Part shown: piece after piece, positions 35,453 through 41,768 of the stretch | Numbering within the stretch: position 1 is the stretch's first letter | How the letters are laid out: each line of letters starts with the position of its first letter | Assembly: GCA_903873295.1 (NCBI GenBank) | Contig: CAIQNV010000118.1 | Span: forward strand, 1 to 41,768 | Reading direction: 5' to 3' | Origin: an uncultured Elusimicrobia bacterium | Lineage (GTDB): Bacteria; Elusimicrobiota; Elusimicrobia; Elusimicrobiales; UBA9959 | DNA: 41,768 nt | Made by a program: the position numbers and the translations under genes | Notes under the pieces: model-generated | Databases searched by the model: none | The model's input: the letters and a program-made list of their open reading frames with translations, nothing else | What the model was told of the DNA's origin: nothing

Positions 35453-35483
35453 AAAAGAACGGCCCTCCTTCCGGAGGGCCGTT
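35453..35483 (-). terminator. Terminator of the 299-residue lipoprotein gene
   Basis: AACGGCCCTCC, loop TTCC, GGAGGGCCGTT, a perfect 11-bp stem. The minus strand continues CTTTTGG. It lies 30 nt after the lipoprotein stop. Confidence 0.85.
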
Positions 35484-35512
35484 AGCGCTTGTACTATTCC
35501 AACCGCTCCGAC

Positions 35513-36412
35513 TCAGTCGGTCCCCCTGTCCAGCTTGAACTTAAGGGCGACGAGCTGCGCCAATTCATCGTAGTTCCTGAGGAAGTCGTCAAAAAGGGAC
35601 TCCTTCGACGTGACCGGCACGGCTATTTCCGTCTTCAGCGACGCGCTCCAGATCACTTTGGGCTGCTCAGCCCAGAACATGTCCACCATCAACCCCCTGT
35701 CGCCAGAAAGCTCCCCGGCCGCGCAGGGGAAGGAGGCTTTTAACTTCTTGGACCCGCTCGGCTCGATGTGAATGTCGCCCACAACAAGCATCACGGCGTC
35801 TACGCCCAGCGATTTCGCCAGTTGCTGGAGCCGGGTCGCATTCCCGATCGCGAACCCCTTAGCCCCAAACGTCTTCTTGGTGTACTTGATGACCGGGGGG
35901 AAGTCCCTCAGACCGTAGGCGGTGTACGTATACCTGGCCGGGTCCTTGATCTCAAAGGCCTTATAGTCGGCGTTAGAGGTGACCGCCTCGGAGGGAATGA
36001 CTTCAAGGCCGTTTTGTTCGAACGCCGTCTTTAGCTCGTCATAGGCCTTGTTCGCGAACGGTTGCCAGTCCCCCTTGAACGAGGCGGTGTGCGTGTACGT
36101 CATGACTACGCCGCTTGTCTGATTAGAACCGGCATAGGTGGCCACGCCGAAGGCCAAGATCGCAACCTTCTTCACCTTCTTCAGAGCAGCCTGGTCCATC
36201 TTGGGAGAGCCGAACGAGGCCCCCATCGAAATGTTCCAGTAATAATGAGCGATGGAGAACTTCATCGTTTTGCCGACGAGGGCGGTCTTCTCAGATTCCG
36301 GCGCCTTCGATACGCCCGCCAGATTTATGCCCCCCCCCGCGCAGCCGAAGAGCAGCATCCCCGCTAACAGCAGTGAGCCCGCAGCTATTCTTCTTCCGTA
36401 TTCTCTTAGCAT
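35513..36412 (-). CDS. Putative lipoprotein
   Basis: 299 residues. MLREYGRRIAAGSLLLAGMLLFGC ends in a canonical lipobox LFGC (Cys24). GGGGGACATA precedes the ATG. The mature part has KVKKVAILAFGVATYAGSNQ (about 80-99) and YDELKTAFEQNGLEVIPSEA, then LAKSLGVDAVMLVVGDIHIE. This alternation of a strand with a helix and a late VDAVM strand resembles CsgG/LPP20-like or DUF4136-type lipoprotein domains that bind at the outer membrane, but the match is loose. Its terminator is at 35453. Single-gene unit. Confidence 0.65.
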   Translation of the reverse strand: MLREYGRRIAAGSLLLAGMLLFGCAGGGINLAGVSKAPESEKTALVGKTMKFSIAHYYWNISMGASFGSPKMDQAALKKVKKVAILAFGVATYAGSNQTSGVVMTYTHTASFKGDWQPFANKAYDELKTAFEQNGLEVIPSEAVTSNADYKAFEIKDPARYTYTAYGLRDFPPVIKYTKKTFGAKGFAIGNATRLQQLAKSLGVDAVMLVVGDIHIEPSGSKKLKASFPCAAGELSGDRGLMVDMFWAEQPKVIWSASLKTEIAVPVTSKESLFDDFLRNYDELAQLVALKFKLDRGTD

Positions 36413-36726
36413 TATGTCCCCCTTTGCTCCGATATCCGGTCCGCAGTAGCCGAATGGCAGCGGGCGGTATATATACTAACCCGATCTGTAGGTAATACAG
36501 GCACATTATCGGAAGCTTTTTATAGTTCAGTAAAGCTTCCTGCCGCGTTAAATTTTCAAAAAAAGTTCCCTAAACCCTTTGCTGTTATTATGATACAAAA
36601 AAATTATCTATTTTTCCTGGAATTTTTAAAAGCTCCGCCGCGTCCGGCTGTTGCCGGGCGGAGCCTGCGGAGGGATCATCGGGTTAGGAGCCGCACAAGT
36701 TCTTTGTTTTTTGTAAAATTTAATCA
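36413..36726. other. Divergent intergenic region with a 9-bp hairpin
   Basis: 314 bp with no gene. GGAAGCTTT (36511-36519) and AAAGCTTCC (36532-36540) form a perfect hairpin with a 12-nt loop. TATATA-type boxes near 36470 (minus strand) probably serve the lipoprotein gene. TAAAAT (36714-36719) ends 7 nt before the ATG of the next gene. Confidence 0.45.
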
Positions 36727-37152
36727 ATGCTTAAGAAATTAATGTGGCTGGCTGTGTTAGCGGCGGCCGGCTTTCTTACCTGGCGCTTCGGCTACCCGGC
36801 CGCGCTTAAATATTTTTTCAGGGTTTCCGGGACCGTCAGCGTGGCCCCGGGCCTGCTTCCCGCGCTGCCGGGGGCGAACAGCATGCTTTTTGTCGTGGCC
36901 AGGAATGAAAGCGGGCTGCCTGTGGCTGTTGAAAAACTTATAAACCCGGTTTTTCCGGCCGAATTCGAGATGACCTCCGCCAACCTTATAATGCCGGACC
37001 TGCTGACGCGCAGGATCTACCTTGAAGCGCTCCTTAACACTCACGGGCAGCTGGGAGTTTTGCGCAAAGGCGACCTGAAGGGGTCGCGCCAGGACCGCGT
37101 GAACTTCATCAGCAAGGGTCTCGGAATAACGCTGAACTCCGCCGAAAAATAA
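36727..37152 (+). CDS. Membrane-anchored CcmH/CcmI C-terminal-like domain protein
   Basis: 141 residues. MLKKLMWLAVLAAAGFLTW is a membrane anchor. The rest, SGTVSVAPGLLPALPGANSM then LFVVARNESGLPVAVEKL, FEMTSANLIMPDLL and GQLGVLRKGDLKGS, follows the periplasmic Ig-like domain found at the C-terminus of the cytochrome c maturation protein CcmH/CcmI (VSGTV..P.....GDTLFVFAR...G.P.AV.RL). Here it stands alone with no TPR part and no other ccm genes nearby. TAAAAT ends 7 nt before the ATG and no Shine-Dalgarno is seen. A broken copy of its 5' end lies at 35359. Confidence 0.6.
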   Translation: MLKKLMWLAVLAAAGFLTWRFGYPAALKYFFRVSGTVSVAPGLLPALPGANSMLFVVARNESGLPVAVEKLINPVFPAEFEMTSANLIMPDLLTRRIYLEALLNTHGQLGVLRKGDLKGSRQDRVNFISKGLGITLNSAEK

Positions 37153-37183
37153 ACCCCGGGACCGCCTTGCGGCGGTTCCCGGG
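37148..37183 (-). terminator. Terminator of the 56-residue gene
   Basis: CCCGGGA-CCGCC, loop TTGC, GGCGG-T-TCCCGGG (one bulge). On the minus strand it is followed by GTTTATTTTTC. Confidence 0.7.
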
Positions 37184-37203
37184 ATCCCTGAACTCAATTG
37201 CCG

Positions 37204-37374
37204 CTATCTCTTGAATTGCGGCCTTTTCCCGTTCGACAGCGAAAAAAGCCAGACAAGTTTATCCGTGGACTTAACAAGACTGTCCCAGTTTTTTTCCAGC
37301 TTGGGAAGCTTGCCGCCGGGCTTTTCCGCCTTTACATCCTGCTCGTATTTCTTAGTTATCTCCTCCCAGGTCAT
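37204..37374 (-). CDS. Small hydrophilic protein, 56 residues
   Basis: ATG at 37374, TAG at 37204-37206. The protein starts MTWEEITKKYEQDVKAEKPG and ends KRPQFKR. It is charged, probably helical, and has three Trp and no cysteine or signal peptide. Support for a real gene: GGTGAGGT directly upstream, a promoter TTGGCT-N16-TATAAT (37438-37411) giving a leader of about 30 nt, and a hairpin terminator right after the stop. No family recognised. Confidence 0.65.
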   Translation of the reverse strand: MTWEEITKKYEQDVKAEKPGGKLPKLEKNWDSLVKSTDKLVWLFSLSNGKRPQFKR

Positions 37375-37410
37375 ACCTCACCCCCTGTTGATTTCAACTC
37401 CCCCGCTGAT

Positions 37411-37438
37411 ATTATACAGCACGGCAAGAAAAAGCCAA
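37411..37438 (-). promoter_or_regulatory. Promoter of the 56-residue gene
   Basis: Read on the minus strand: TTGGCT (37438-37433), 16-nt spacer, consensus TATAAT (37416-37411). Confidence 0.6.
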
Positions 37439-37472
37439 GGGCCAAAAGACCTATTTAAAAATACCTCAGCGT

Positions 37473-37703
37473 CTACCAGCCCAGACCTCTTGAGACGCCC
37501 ATGTAAATAAGCACCCCGCCGACAAGCAGCAGCAGAAAGCCCCAGTTCTTTCTGTGCAGGGCGACGTAGGAGTCGTTCAGGAAAGTTTCTTTTATAATCC
37601 GGTTTATCCGCACTATGATCTCCGGCTTGTATATGTAGCCCAGCCCCAGCAGGATAAAAACCAGCCCGAAGAATATTTTAAGGTACGGGTTTATCTCTGT
37701 CAT
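37473..37703 (-). CDS. Small two-helix membrane protein
   Basis: 76 residues with two membrane helices, YLKIFFGLVFILLGLGYIY and WGFLLLLVGGVLIYMGV, joined by a basic loop (INRIIKETFLNDSYVALHRK). The ATG lies within the last codons of pth (26-nt overlap) and has no Shine-Dalgarno of its own, so translation is probably coupled to pth. Last gene of the glmU operon. No function assigned. Confidence 0.65.
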   Translation of the reverse strand: MTEINPYLKIFFGLVFILLGLGYIYKPEIIVRINRIIKETFLNDSYVALHRKNWGFLLLLVGGVLIYMGVSRGLGW

Positions 37704-38274
37704 AATTGTAGCGGTTCATCGCGTTCTCCACTCCGGTCTCGAACGCCGCCTTCAGCGCGTCGCAGGCCCGGTCCAGGAACTCCGCGAGCCGCCCCCCCTC
37801 TTCTTTGGAAAATCCCGACATTACGAAATTTTTGCCCGGTATATGCGCCGGCCGCGGCCCTATGCCCAGCCGCAGACGCGGCAGGGCCGGCCCCAGCGCC
37901 GAAATTATAGAGTCCATCCCGTTGTGCGACCCCGCGGAGCCGTCCTTGCGCACGCGCAGCTTGCCGAAGGGCAGCGCCATGTCGTCGTAAGCCGCCAGTA
38001 TGGCCGCGGGCGGGATCTTGTAGAAAGAGGCGAGGCTCAGCACCGCCTGCCCTGAAAGATTCATATAGGTCTGGGGTTTCAGCAGGAACGCCCGGCGGCC
38101 GTCCGCCTCGAACTCAAGATAAAGCCCCAGCCCTTTCCAGTCGCGCCATTTTCCGCCGGGAGCCAGGCGCGCGGCGGCCAGATCAGCCAGCATAAAGCCG
38201 ATATTATGTCTGGTCCGCTCATATTCCCTGCCGGGGTTCCCCAGCAGGGCCGCCATTTGTATCTGGTCTTTCAC
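37678..38274 (-). CDS. pth: Peptidyl-tRNA hydrolase
   Basis: 198 residues, normal for bacterial Pth. LLGNPGREYERTRHNIGFML has the catalytic His23; KPQTYMNLSGQAV holds the Asn that fixes the substrate; YDDMALPFGKLRVRKDGSAG then SHNGMDSI carry the Asp and the second His/Asn. It frees peptides from peptidyl-tRNA that drops off ribosomes. The start is GTG at 38274 with GAGGG just upstream; an ATG at 38256 would shorten it by six residues. A 10-bp hairpin lies 19 nt upstream (38293-38317). It follows rplY in the usual order. Confidence 0.93.
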   Translation of the reverse strand: MKDQIQMAALLGNPGREYERTRHNIGFMLADLAAARLAPGGKWRDWKGLGLYLEFEADGRRAFLLKPQTYMNLSGQAVLSLASFYKIPPAAILAAYDDMALPFGKLRVRKDGSAGSHNGMDSIISALGPALPRLRLGIGPRPAHIPGKNFVMSGFSKEEGGRLAEFLDRACDALKAAFETGVENAMNRYNYDRDKPVP

Positions 38275-38292
38275 GAACCCTCGCTACTGTCC

Positions 38293-38317
38293 AAGGCAGA
38301 GGCTGCCCCTCTGCCTT
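38293..38317 (-). promoter_or_regulatory. Hairpin just upstream of pth
   Basis: AAGGCAGAGG, 5-nt loop, CCTCTGCCTT, a perfect 10-bp stem without a T-run at a useful distance. It may affect pth translation or mRNA processing. Confidence 0.4.
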
Positions 38318-38346
38318 TACCTGTTTCACCTGTCCCTTAAAAGCAA

Positions 38347-38396
38347 GGAGCAGAAACCGGCCGTATCCTTTCGGATAAAAGTCCAGTTTCTGCTCC
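38347..38396 (-). terminator. Compound hairpin between rplY and pth
   Basis: Arms 38347-38360 and 38383-38396 (GGAGCAGAAACCGG and CCAGTTTCTGCTCC) match at 13 of 14 positions, and the odd pair is a G-U in minus-strand RNA. An inner hairpin TATCC-TTTC-GGATA sits in the loop. It begins 18 nt after the rplY stop and is followed by TTGCTTTTAAGG, so it may be a partial terminator, letting some read-through into pth. Confidence 0.55.
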
Positions 38397-38413
38397 CGTG
38401 CCCGGCGCCCCCT

Positions 38414-39157
38414 TTACTTCTTGGGAGCGGGTTTCTTGTCCTCGGGCTTGCCGGCCGCGGGCTTGCCGGCCTCAGGCTTGCCGGCCGCGGGCTTGGCGCC
38501 ATCCTTGGCGGCGCCTTCTTCGCCCTCTTCCTTCTTGCCTTTGGCTATAACTTCAGGCTCGGCTCCGGCCACAGCGGCCCCGGCCAAGGGTTCCTCAACC
38601 TTCTCTTCCTTCGGCGCGGTCACGCTGACAACTATCTGGTCAGGAGCGTCAAGCAGTTCGGCTTTGGCGTACTTGATATCCTTCACGCGCAGGGAATGGT
38701 TGATATGCAGGTCCGTGATGTCCAGCTCGATCTCGTGCGGGATCTCGGTGGGCAGGCAGGAGATGTTAAGCTCGCGCATGGTGTGTTCCACCAGGCCGCC
38801 CTGGACCTTCGCGCCGTGGCATTCGCCCACGAGTTTCACGTGCACCTTCACCTTGATCTTCTCGGTGAGCGAGATGCGGTAGAAGTCGAAATGCGTGCGC
38901 TTGTCGGTGACCGGGTGGCGCTGAGTGGCCTTTATTATCACCGTGTCCTCGCCGCCCGCGTACTTTATAGTGATGATGGCGTTGGGGTCCGCCTTTATGA
39001 CGGCGGCGATGGCTTTCGCGTCCACGGTAACGCTCACGGGCTTTTTATCCAGCCCGTAAATGACGGCGGGGATCCGGCCGCCCGCCCTGCAGGCGGTGAG
39101 CTTGCTCCGCACTCCGGCGTTGTCCCGCATCTCTGCTGAAATTATTGTCTGTTGCAT
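38414..39157 (-). CDS. rplY: Ribosomal protein bL25 (Ctc form) with a long low-complexity tail
   Basis: 247 residues. The N-terminal 5S rRNA-binding domain starts TIISAEMRDNAGVRSKLTAC then GGRIPAVIYG, as in L25/Ctc, and the TL5-like C-terminal beta domain (to about residue 185, with HTMRELNISCLPTEIPHEIE and LDITDLHINHSLRVKDIKY) marks the long Ctc form. From about 190 the tail is Ala/Glu/Lys/Pro-rich with repeated GKPxAGKPE units, an addition of about 50 residues. GGAGG before the ATG. Sits between prs and pth. Confidence 0.92.
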   Translation of the reverse strand: MQQTIISAEMRDNAGVRSKLTACRAGGRIPAVIYGLDKKPVSVTVDAKAIAAVIKADPNAIITIKYAGGEDTVIIKATQRHPVTDKRTHFDFYRISLTEKIKVKVHVKLVGECHGAKVQGGLVEHTMRELNISCLPTEIPHEIELDITDLHINHSLRVKDIKYAKAELLDAPDQIVVSVTAPKEEKVEEPLAGAAVAGAEPEVIAKGKKEEGEEGAAKDGAKPAAGKPEAGKPAAGKPEDKKPAPKK

Positions 39158-39263
39158 CTGCTTTTCCTCCTGCTGATTTTACCTGACCGCCCGGGTTGTT
39201 CGGGTCAAACTGCTTCCTATCGATAGCCCTACCGCCTATCCGCCTGAGCAGTTTTTCCTTCAA

Positions 39264-40217
39264 TCACTTAAAAAGTTCACTGATGGACTCGCCCATGTGG
39301 TTACGCTTGATAGCCTCCGCAAGGAGCGCGGCCACGGATATCACCTTAATTTTAGCACTTTTTGAGGCGTTTACGGGAATTGTATCTGTCAAAATGAGCT
39401 CTTCTATAGGGGATTTGTCTATTCTCTCTATCGCATCGCGCGAAAGCACGCCGTGCGTGGCGGCGGCTATTATCTTGGAGGCGCCCTGCTCTTTTATCGA
39501 ATTGGCCACCTGCGTAAGCGTGCCGGCCGTATCCACCAGGTCGTCGAAGATGAAGCAGGTCTTGCCCTTTACGTCGCCGATGATATTGTACACCACGGCC
39601 TCGTTGGGGCGCGGCCGGCGCTTGTCTATGATGACCAGGCCCATATCCAGGCGCTTGGCGAAGGAGCGCGCGCGCTCTACGCTGCCGACGTCGGGGGAAA
39701 CCACCACCATGTTCTCGAAATTGCGCCCCTTTATATAGTCGAGCACCACCGGCCTGGCATAGAGGTGGTCCAGCGGGATATCGAAGAAGCCCTGTATCTG
39801 CGCCGCGTGCAGGTCGATGGTGATAACGCGGTTGGCGCCGGCTTCGGTTATGAGGTTCGCCACCAGCTTGGCCGTGATAGCCACGCGCGGGGCCGGCTTG
39901 CGGTCGGCGCGGGCGTACCCGTAATAAGGAATGACGGCGGTTATGCGGCCCGCCGAGGCGCGGCGCAGCGCGTCCAGAAGAATGAGGAGCTCCATCAGAT
40001 TATCGTTCACCGGCGGACAGGTGGGCTGCACCACGTAGCAGTCCTCGCCGCGCACGTTCTCAAGGATGTGGGCGTCGATCTCGCCGTCGGCGAAGCGCGC
40101 CACCTTGGTCTCTGAAAGCGGAACTCCCAGAAGATCGCAGATCTTCCTGGCCAGCGCCGGATTGGCGTTGCCGCTGAAAACCTTGAACGTACCCCTGGTC
40201 CTCATTTCGGAAGTCAT
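39264..40217 (-). CDS. prs: Ribose-phosphate pyrophosphokinase
   Basis: 317 residues. FKVFSGNANPALARKICDLL at the start, EIDAHILENVRGEDCYVVQP, PYYGYARADRKPAPRVAITA (ATP/flexible loop), DLHAAQIQGFFDIPLDHLYA (Prs signature) and FIFDDLVDTAGTL (PRPP-binding loop) are all present. It makes PRPP from ribose 5-phosphate and ATP. AAGGA lies 4 nt before the ATG, which overlaps the glmU stop as ATGA. The 106-bp gap to rplY contains a weak inverted repeat (AAACTGC / GCAGTTT). Confidence 0.96.
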   Translation of the reverse strand: MTSEMRTRGTFKVFSGNANPALARKICDLLGVPLSETKVARFADGEIDAHILENVRGEDCYVVQPTCPPVNDNLMELLILLDALRRASAGRITAVIPYYGYARADRKPAPRVAITAKLVANLITEAGANRVITIDLHAAQIQGFFDIPLDHLYARPVVLDYIKGRNFENMVVVSPDVGSVERARSFAKRLDMGLVIIDKRRPRPNEAVVYNIIGDVKGKTCFIFDDLVDTAGTLTQVANSIKEQGASKIIAAATHGVLSRDAIERIDKSPIEELILTDTIPVNASKSAKIKVISVAALLAEAIKRNHMGESISELFK

Positions 40218-41608
40218 TTTGTCCTTTTTTTAAGCTGTTTCAACACCTGCCGTGCGCGCGCTATAGCAAGCGCCCCGCCCGGGACGTCCTCCGTTATGGT
40301 AGACCCGGCGGCCGTGTACGCGCCGGCCCCGATAGTTACCGGGGCCACCAGATTAGTGTTGGAGCCGATGAAAGCGCCGGCTCCTATGACCGTCCTGTTC
40401 TTGTTAACGCCGTCGTAGTTGCAGGTTATCGTGCCGGCCCCGATATTGACCTTCTCGCCCATCTCCGTGTCGCCGATGTAGCTGTGGTGGTGCATCTTGG
40501 AGCCGCGGCCGATGCGCGATTTCTTAACCTCGGCGAAATTGCCTATTTCGGCGGCCGGGCCGATGTCCGAAAGCGGGCGCAGGCGGGCGAAAGGCCCGAC
40601 GATGGCCCCGGCGCGCACGCGGCTCTTCTCGAGCGCGCAGGAATACTTTATCACCGCGCCGTCGTCGATCACGCAGTCCTCTATCACCCCGCACGGCCCT
40701 ATTTTGCAGCCGGCGCCGATCACGGTGGCGCCTTTTATGAAAACGCCGGGGTAGACCACGGTGTCGCGCCCGATAACGGCGCTCTCGTCGATATAGGTAT
40801 TGGAGGGATCCACCACGGTGACCCCGGCGGCCATCAGGTCGGCGGCCTTGCGCCGGTTCAGCATGGCATAGGCGGCCGCGAGGTCGGCGCGCGAATTTAT
40901 CCCGGTCATCTCGGTGGCGTCGGCCAGCTTGAAGGCGGCGGTCCTGCCGCCGTCCGCTATGATGTTCTCGACGGCGTCGGTGAGGTAGAATTCGCCTTTC
41001 GAGCCTTTTTTCTTAAGGTTCTTCACGGCCTTTTCCAGGCTTTTCACCAGGAAGAAATAGGTGCCGGAGTTGACTTCTTTTATAGCCTTCTCCCAGGCGT
41101 CGGCGTCGGCGGCCTCTACTATGGCGGCCACGTCGCCGGCGTGGTTGCGCTTGATGCGGCCGTAGGAGCCGGGCTCGGGCAGCTCCGCGGTCATCACCAG
41201 GCAGTCGGGCGAGCGCTTGCAGAAGTAGCCGAACATCTTCCTGACGGTCTCCACCCGGAAGAGCGGGGCGTCACCGCACAGCAGCAGCGCGTTCTCGTAC
41301 CGGCGTATCTGCGGCATGGCTTCCTGCACGGCGCGGCCGCTGCCCTTCAGCAGCTTCTGGCGGATAAAAACGGTTTTCCCGAGGATGGCGGGGCCGAGTT
41401 TTTTCGTCAGCTCGGCTTCCACCAGCTCGGCCTTGTGGCCGGTTATGACTATGATCTTTTCGGGGTTTAGGGCGGCGACCTTGCGGATGGCGCGTTCGGC
41501 CAGCGACATGTCGCCGAGGTAATGCATCACCTTGGGAAGGTTGGATTTCATCCTGGTGCCGAGGCCGGCCGCCAGTACCACCGCCGCGAAATTTTTATTT
41601 TTGGGCAT
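40214..41608 (-). CDS. glmU: Bifunctional GlcNAc-1-phosphate uridyltransferase / glucosamine-1-phosphate acetyltransferase
   Basis: 464 residues from the ATG at 41608; the frame is open further upstream to 41752, but family members start as MPKNKNFAAVVLAAGLGTRM. The N-terminal nucleotidyltransferase has LAAGLGTRMKSNLPKVMHYL, LCGDAPLFRVETV and GSYGRIKRN. From about 265 the left-handed beta-helix begins (hexapeptide repeats), with the acetyltransferase site at KMHHHSYIGDTEMGEKVNIG then AGTITCNYDGVNK. It makes UDP-GlcNAc for peptidoglycan and lipid A. First gene of glmU-prs-rplY-pth. Confidence 0.95.
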   Translation of the reverse strand: MPKNKNFAAVVLAAGLGTRMKSNLPKVMHYLGDMSLAERAIRKVAALNPEKIIVITGHKAELVEAELTKKLGPAILGKTVFIRQKLLKGSGRAVQEAMPQIRRYENALLLCGDAPLFRVETVRKMFGYFCKRSPDCLVMTAELPEPGSYGRIKRNHAGDVAAIVEAADADAWEKAIKEVNSGTYFFLVKSLEKAVKNLKKKGSKGEFYLTDAVENIIADGGRTAAFKLADATEMTGINSRADLAAAYAMLNRRKAADLMAAGVTVVDPSNTYIDESAVIGRDTVVYPGVFIKGATVIGAGCKIGPCGVIEDCVIDDGAVIKYSCALEKSRVRAGAIVGPFARLRPLSDIGPAAEIGNFAEVKKSRIGRGSKMHHHSYIGDTEMGEKVNIGAGTITCNYDGVNKNRTVIGAGAFIGSNTNLVAPVTIGAGAYTAAGSTITEDVPGGALAIARARQVLKQLKKRTK

Positions 41609-41744
41609 AGTATCAGTCAAAGAAAACTGAAAATAATATAAGGAGCGGAAAGGACTACCACTAAATTCTACAAAAATAGGCGGCCGGAGCGGAACCGATA
41701 TTTGGGTTCGCGGGCGGCAAGGTGTGGGCCCGGCGGGCGCGCTA

Positions 41745-41768
41745 TCGGCCACACCGTGGCCGCGCTCA
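41745..41768. repeat. Partial copy of a dispersed repeat at the window edge
   Basis: TCGGCCACACCGTG is identical to 18934-18947, and the following ten bases match loosely up to the edge (the shared CTCA end). GGCCAC-ACC-GTGGCC is also a local hairpin. Confidence 0.35.

Noticed and set aside
40484..41470. A 328-codon open frame on the plus strand
   Set aside because: It is antisense to glmU, which is certain.

Overview
This is a GC-rich bacterial window (roughly 60% G+C by eye). The host looks diderm: it has two lipoproteins with a lipobox, several exported proteins, a DUF4105-type periplasmic protein and GlmU. The gene content (sdhCAB with a cytochrome b558-type SdhC, a one-piece class I fumarase, the glmU-prs-rplY-pth gene order, many NHL, TPR and HEAT modules) would suit an uncultured-type lineage such as Elusimicrobiota. 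That taxon is a guess from overall feel, because no marker gene here settles it.

Layout. 1-139: the right end of an ISL3-type insertion sequence that runs in from the left edge. 280-4018: an exported DUF4105 protein, a NagX-like membrane acyltransferase and a BaiN/HI0933-type flavoprotein. 3924-9920 (minus): a GNAT-family protein, a LuxE-type acyl-protein synthetase and a LuxC-type acyl-CoA reductase fused to a PaaK-like adenylating domain, followed by a TPR protein. This resembles the fatty-acid reductase half of the lux system with no luciferase genes present. 9990-15049: a lipoprotein and, convergent to it, a small exported protein plus a 1160-residue NHL/FN3/transglutaminase-like/TPR protein.

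15425-23481 (plus): sdhC-sdhA-sdhB, then a 330-bp block of nested inverted repeats, then fumarase, RtcB RNA ligase and a membrane metallophosphoesterase. 23555-24233: a hicAB toxin-antitoxin pair with a clear promoter and operator. 24518-26578: an exported HEAT plus papain-like (permuted NlpC/P60) protein and, convergent, a stand-alone class III cyclase-type domain.

26822-32047: an ATP-grasp ligase divergent from a three-gene operon (a dikinase-like protein with the swivelling histidine domain before the ATP domain, an MFS transporter, and an exported HAD-like protein with altered active-site motifs). 32108-37152: poorly characterised exported, coiled-coil and lipoprotein genes, a methyltransferase, an orphan CcmH-C-like domain protein and a 77-bp broken copy of its 5' end. 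37204-41608 (minus): a 56-residue protein gene with its own promoter, then the housekeeping operon glmU-prs-rplY-pth-small membrane protein.

Cross-cutting points: at least three genes (possibly five) have a -10 box 6-7 nt before the start codon and no Shine-Dalgarno sequence, which predicts leaderless mRNAs. Gene ends are often marked by strong hairpin terminators. No tRNA, rRNA or CRISPR array was recognised.
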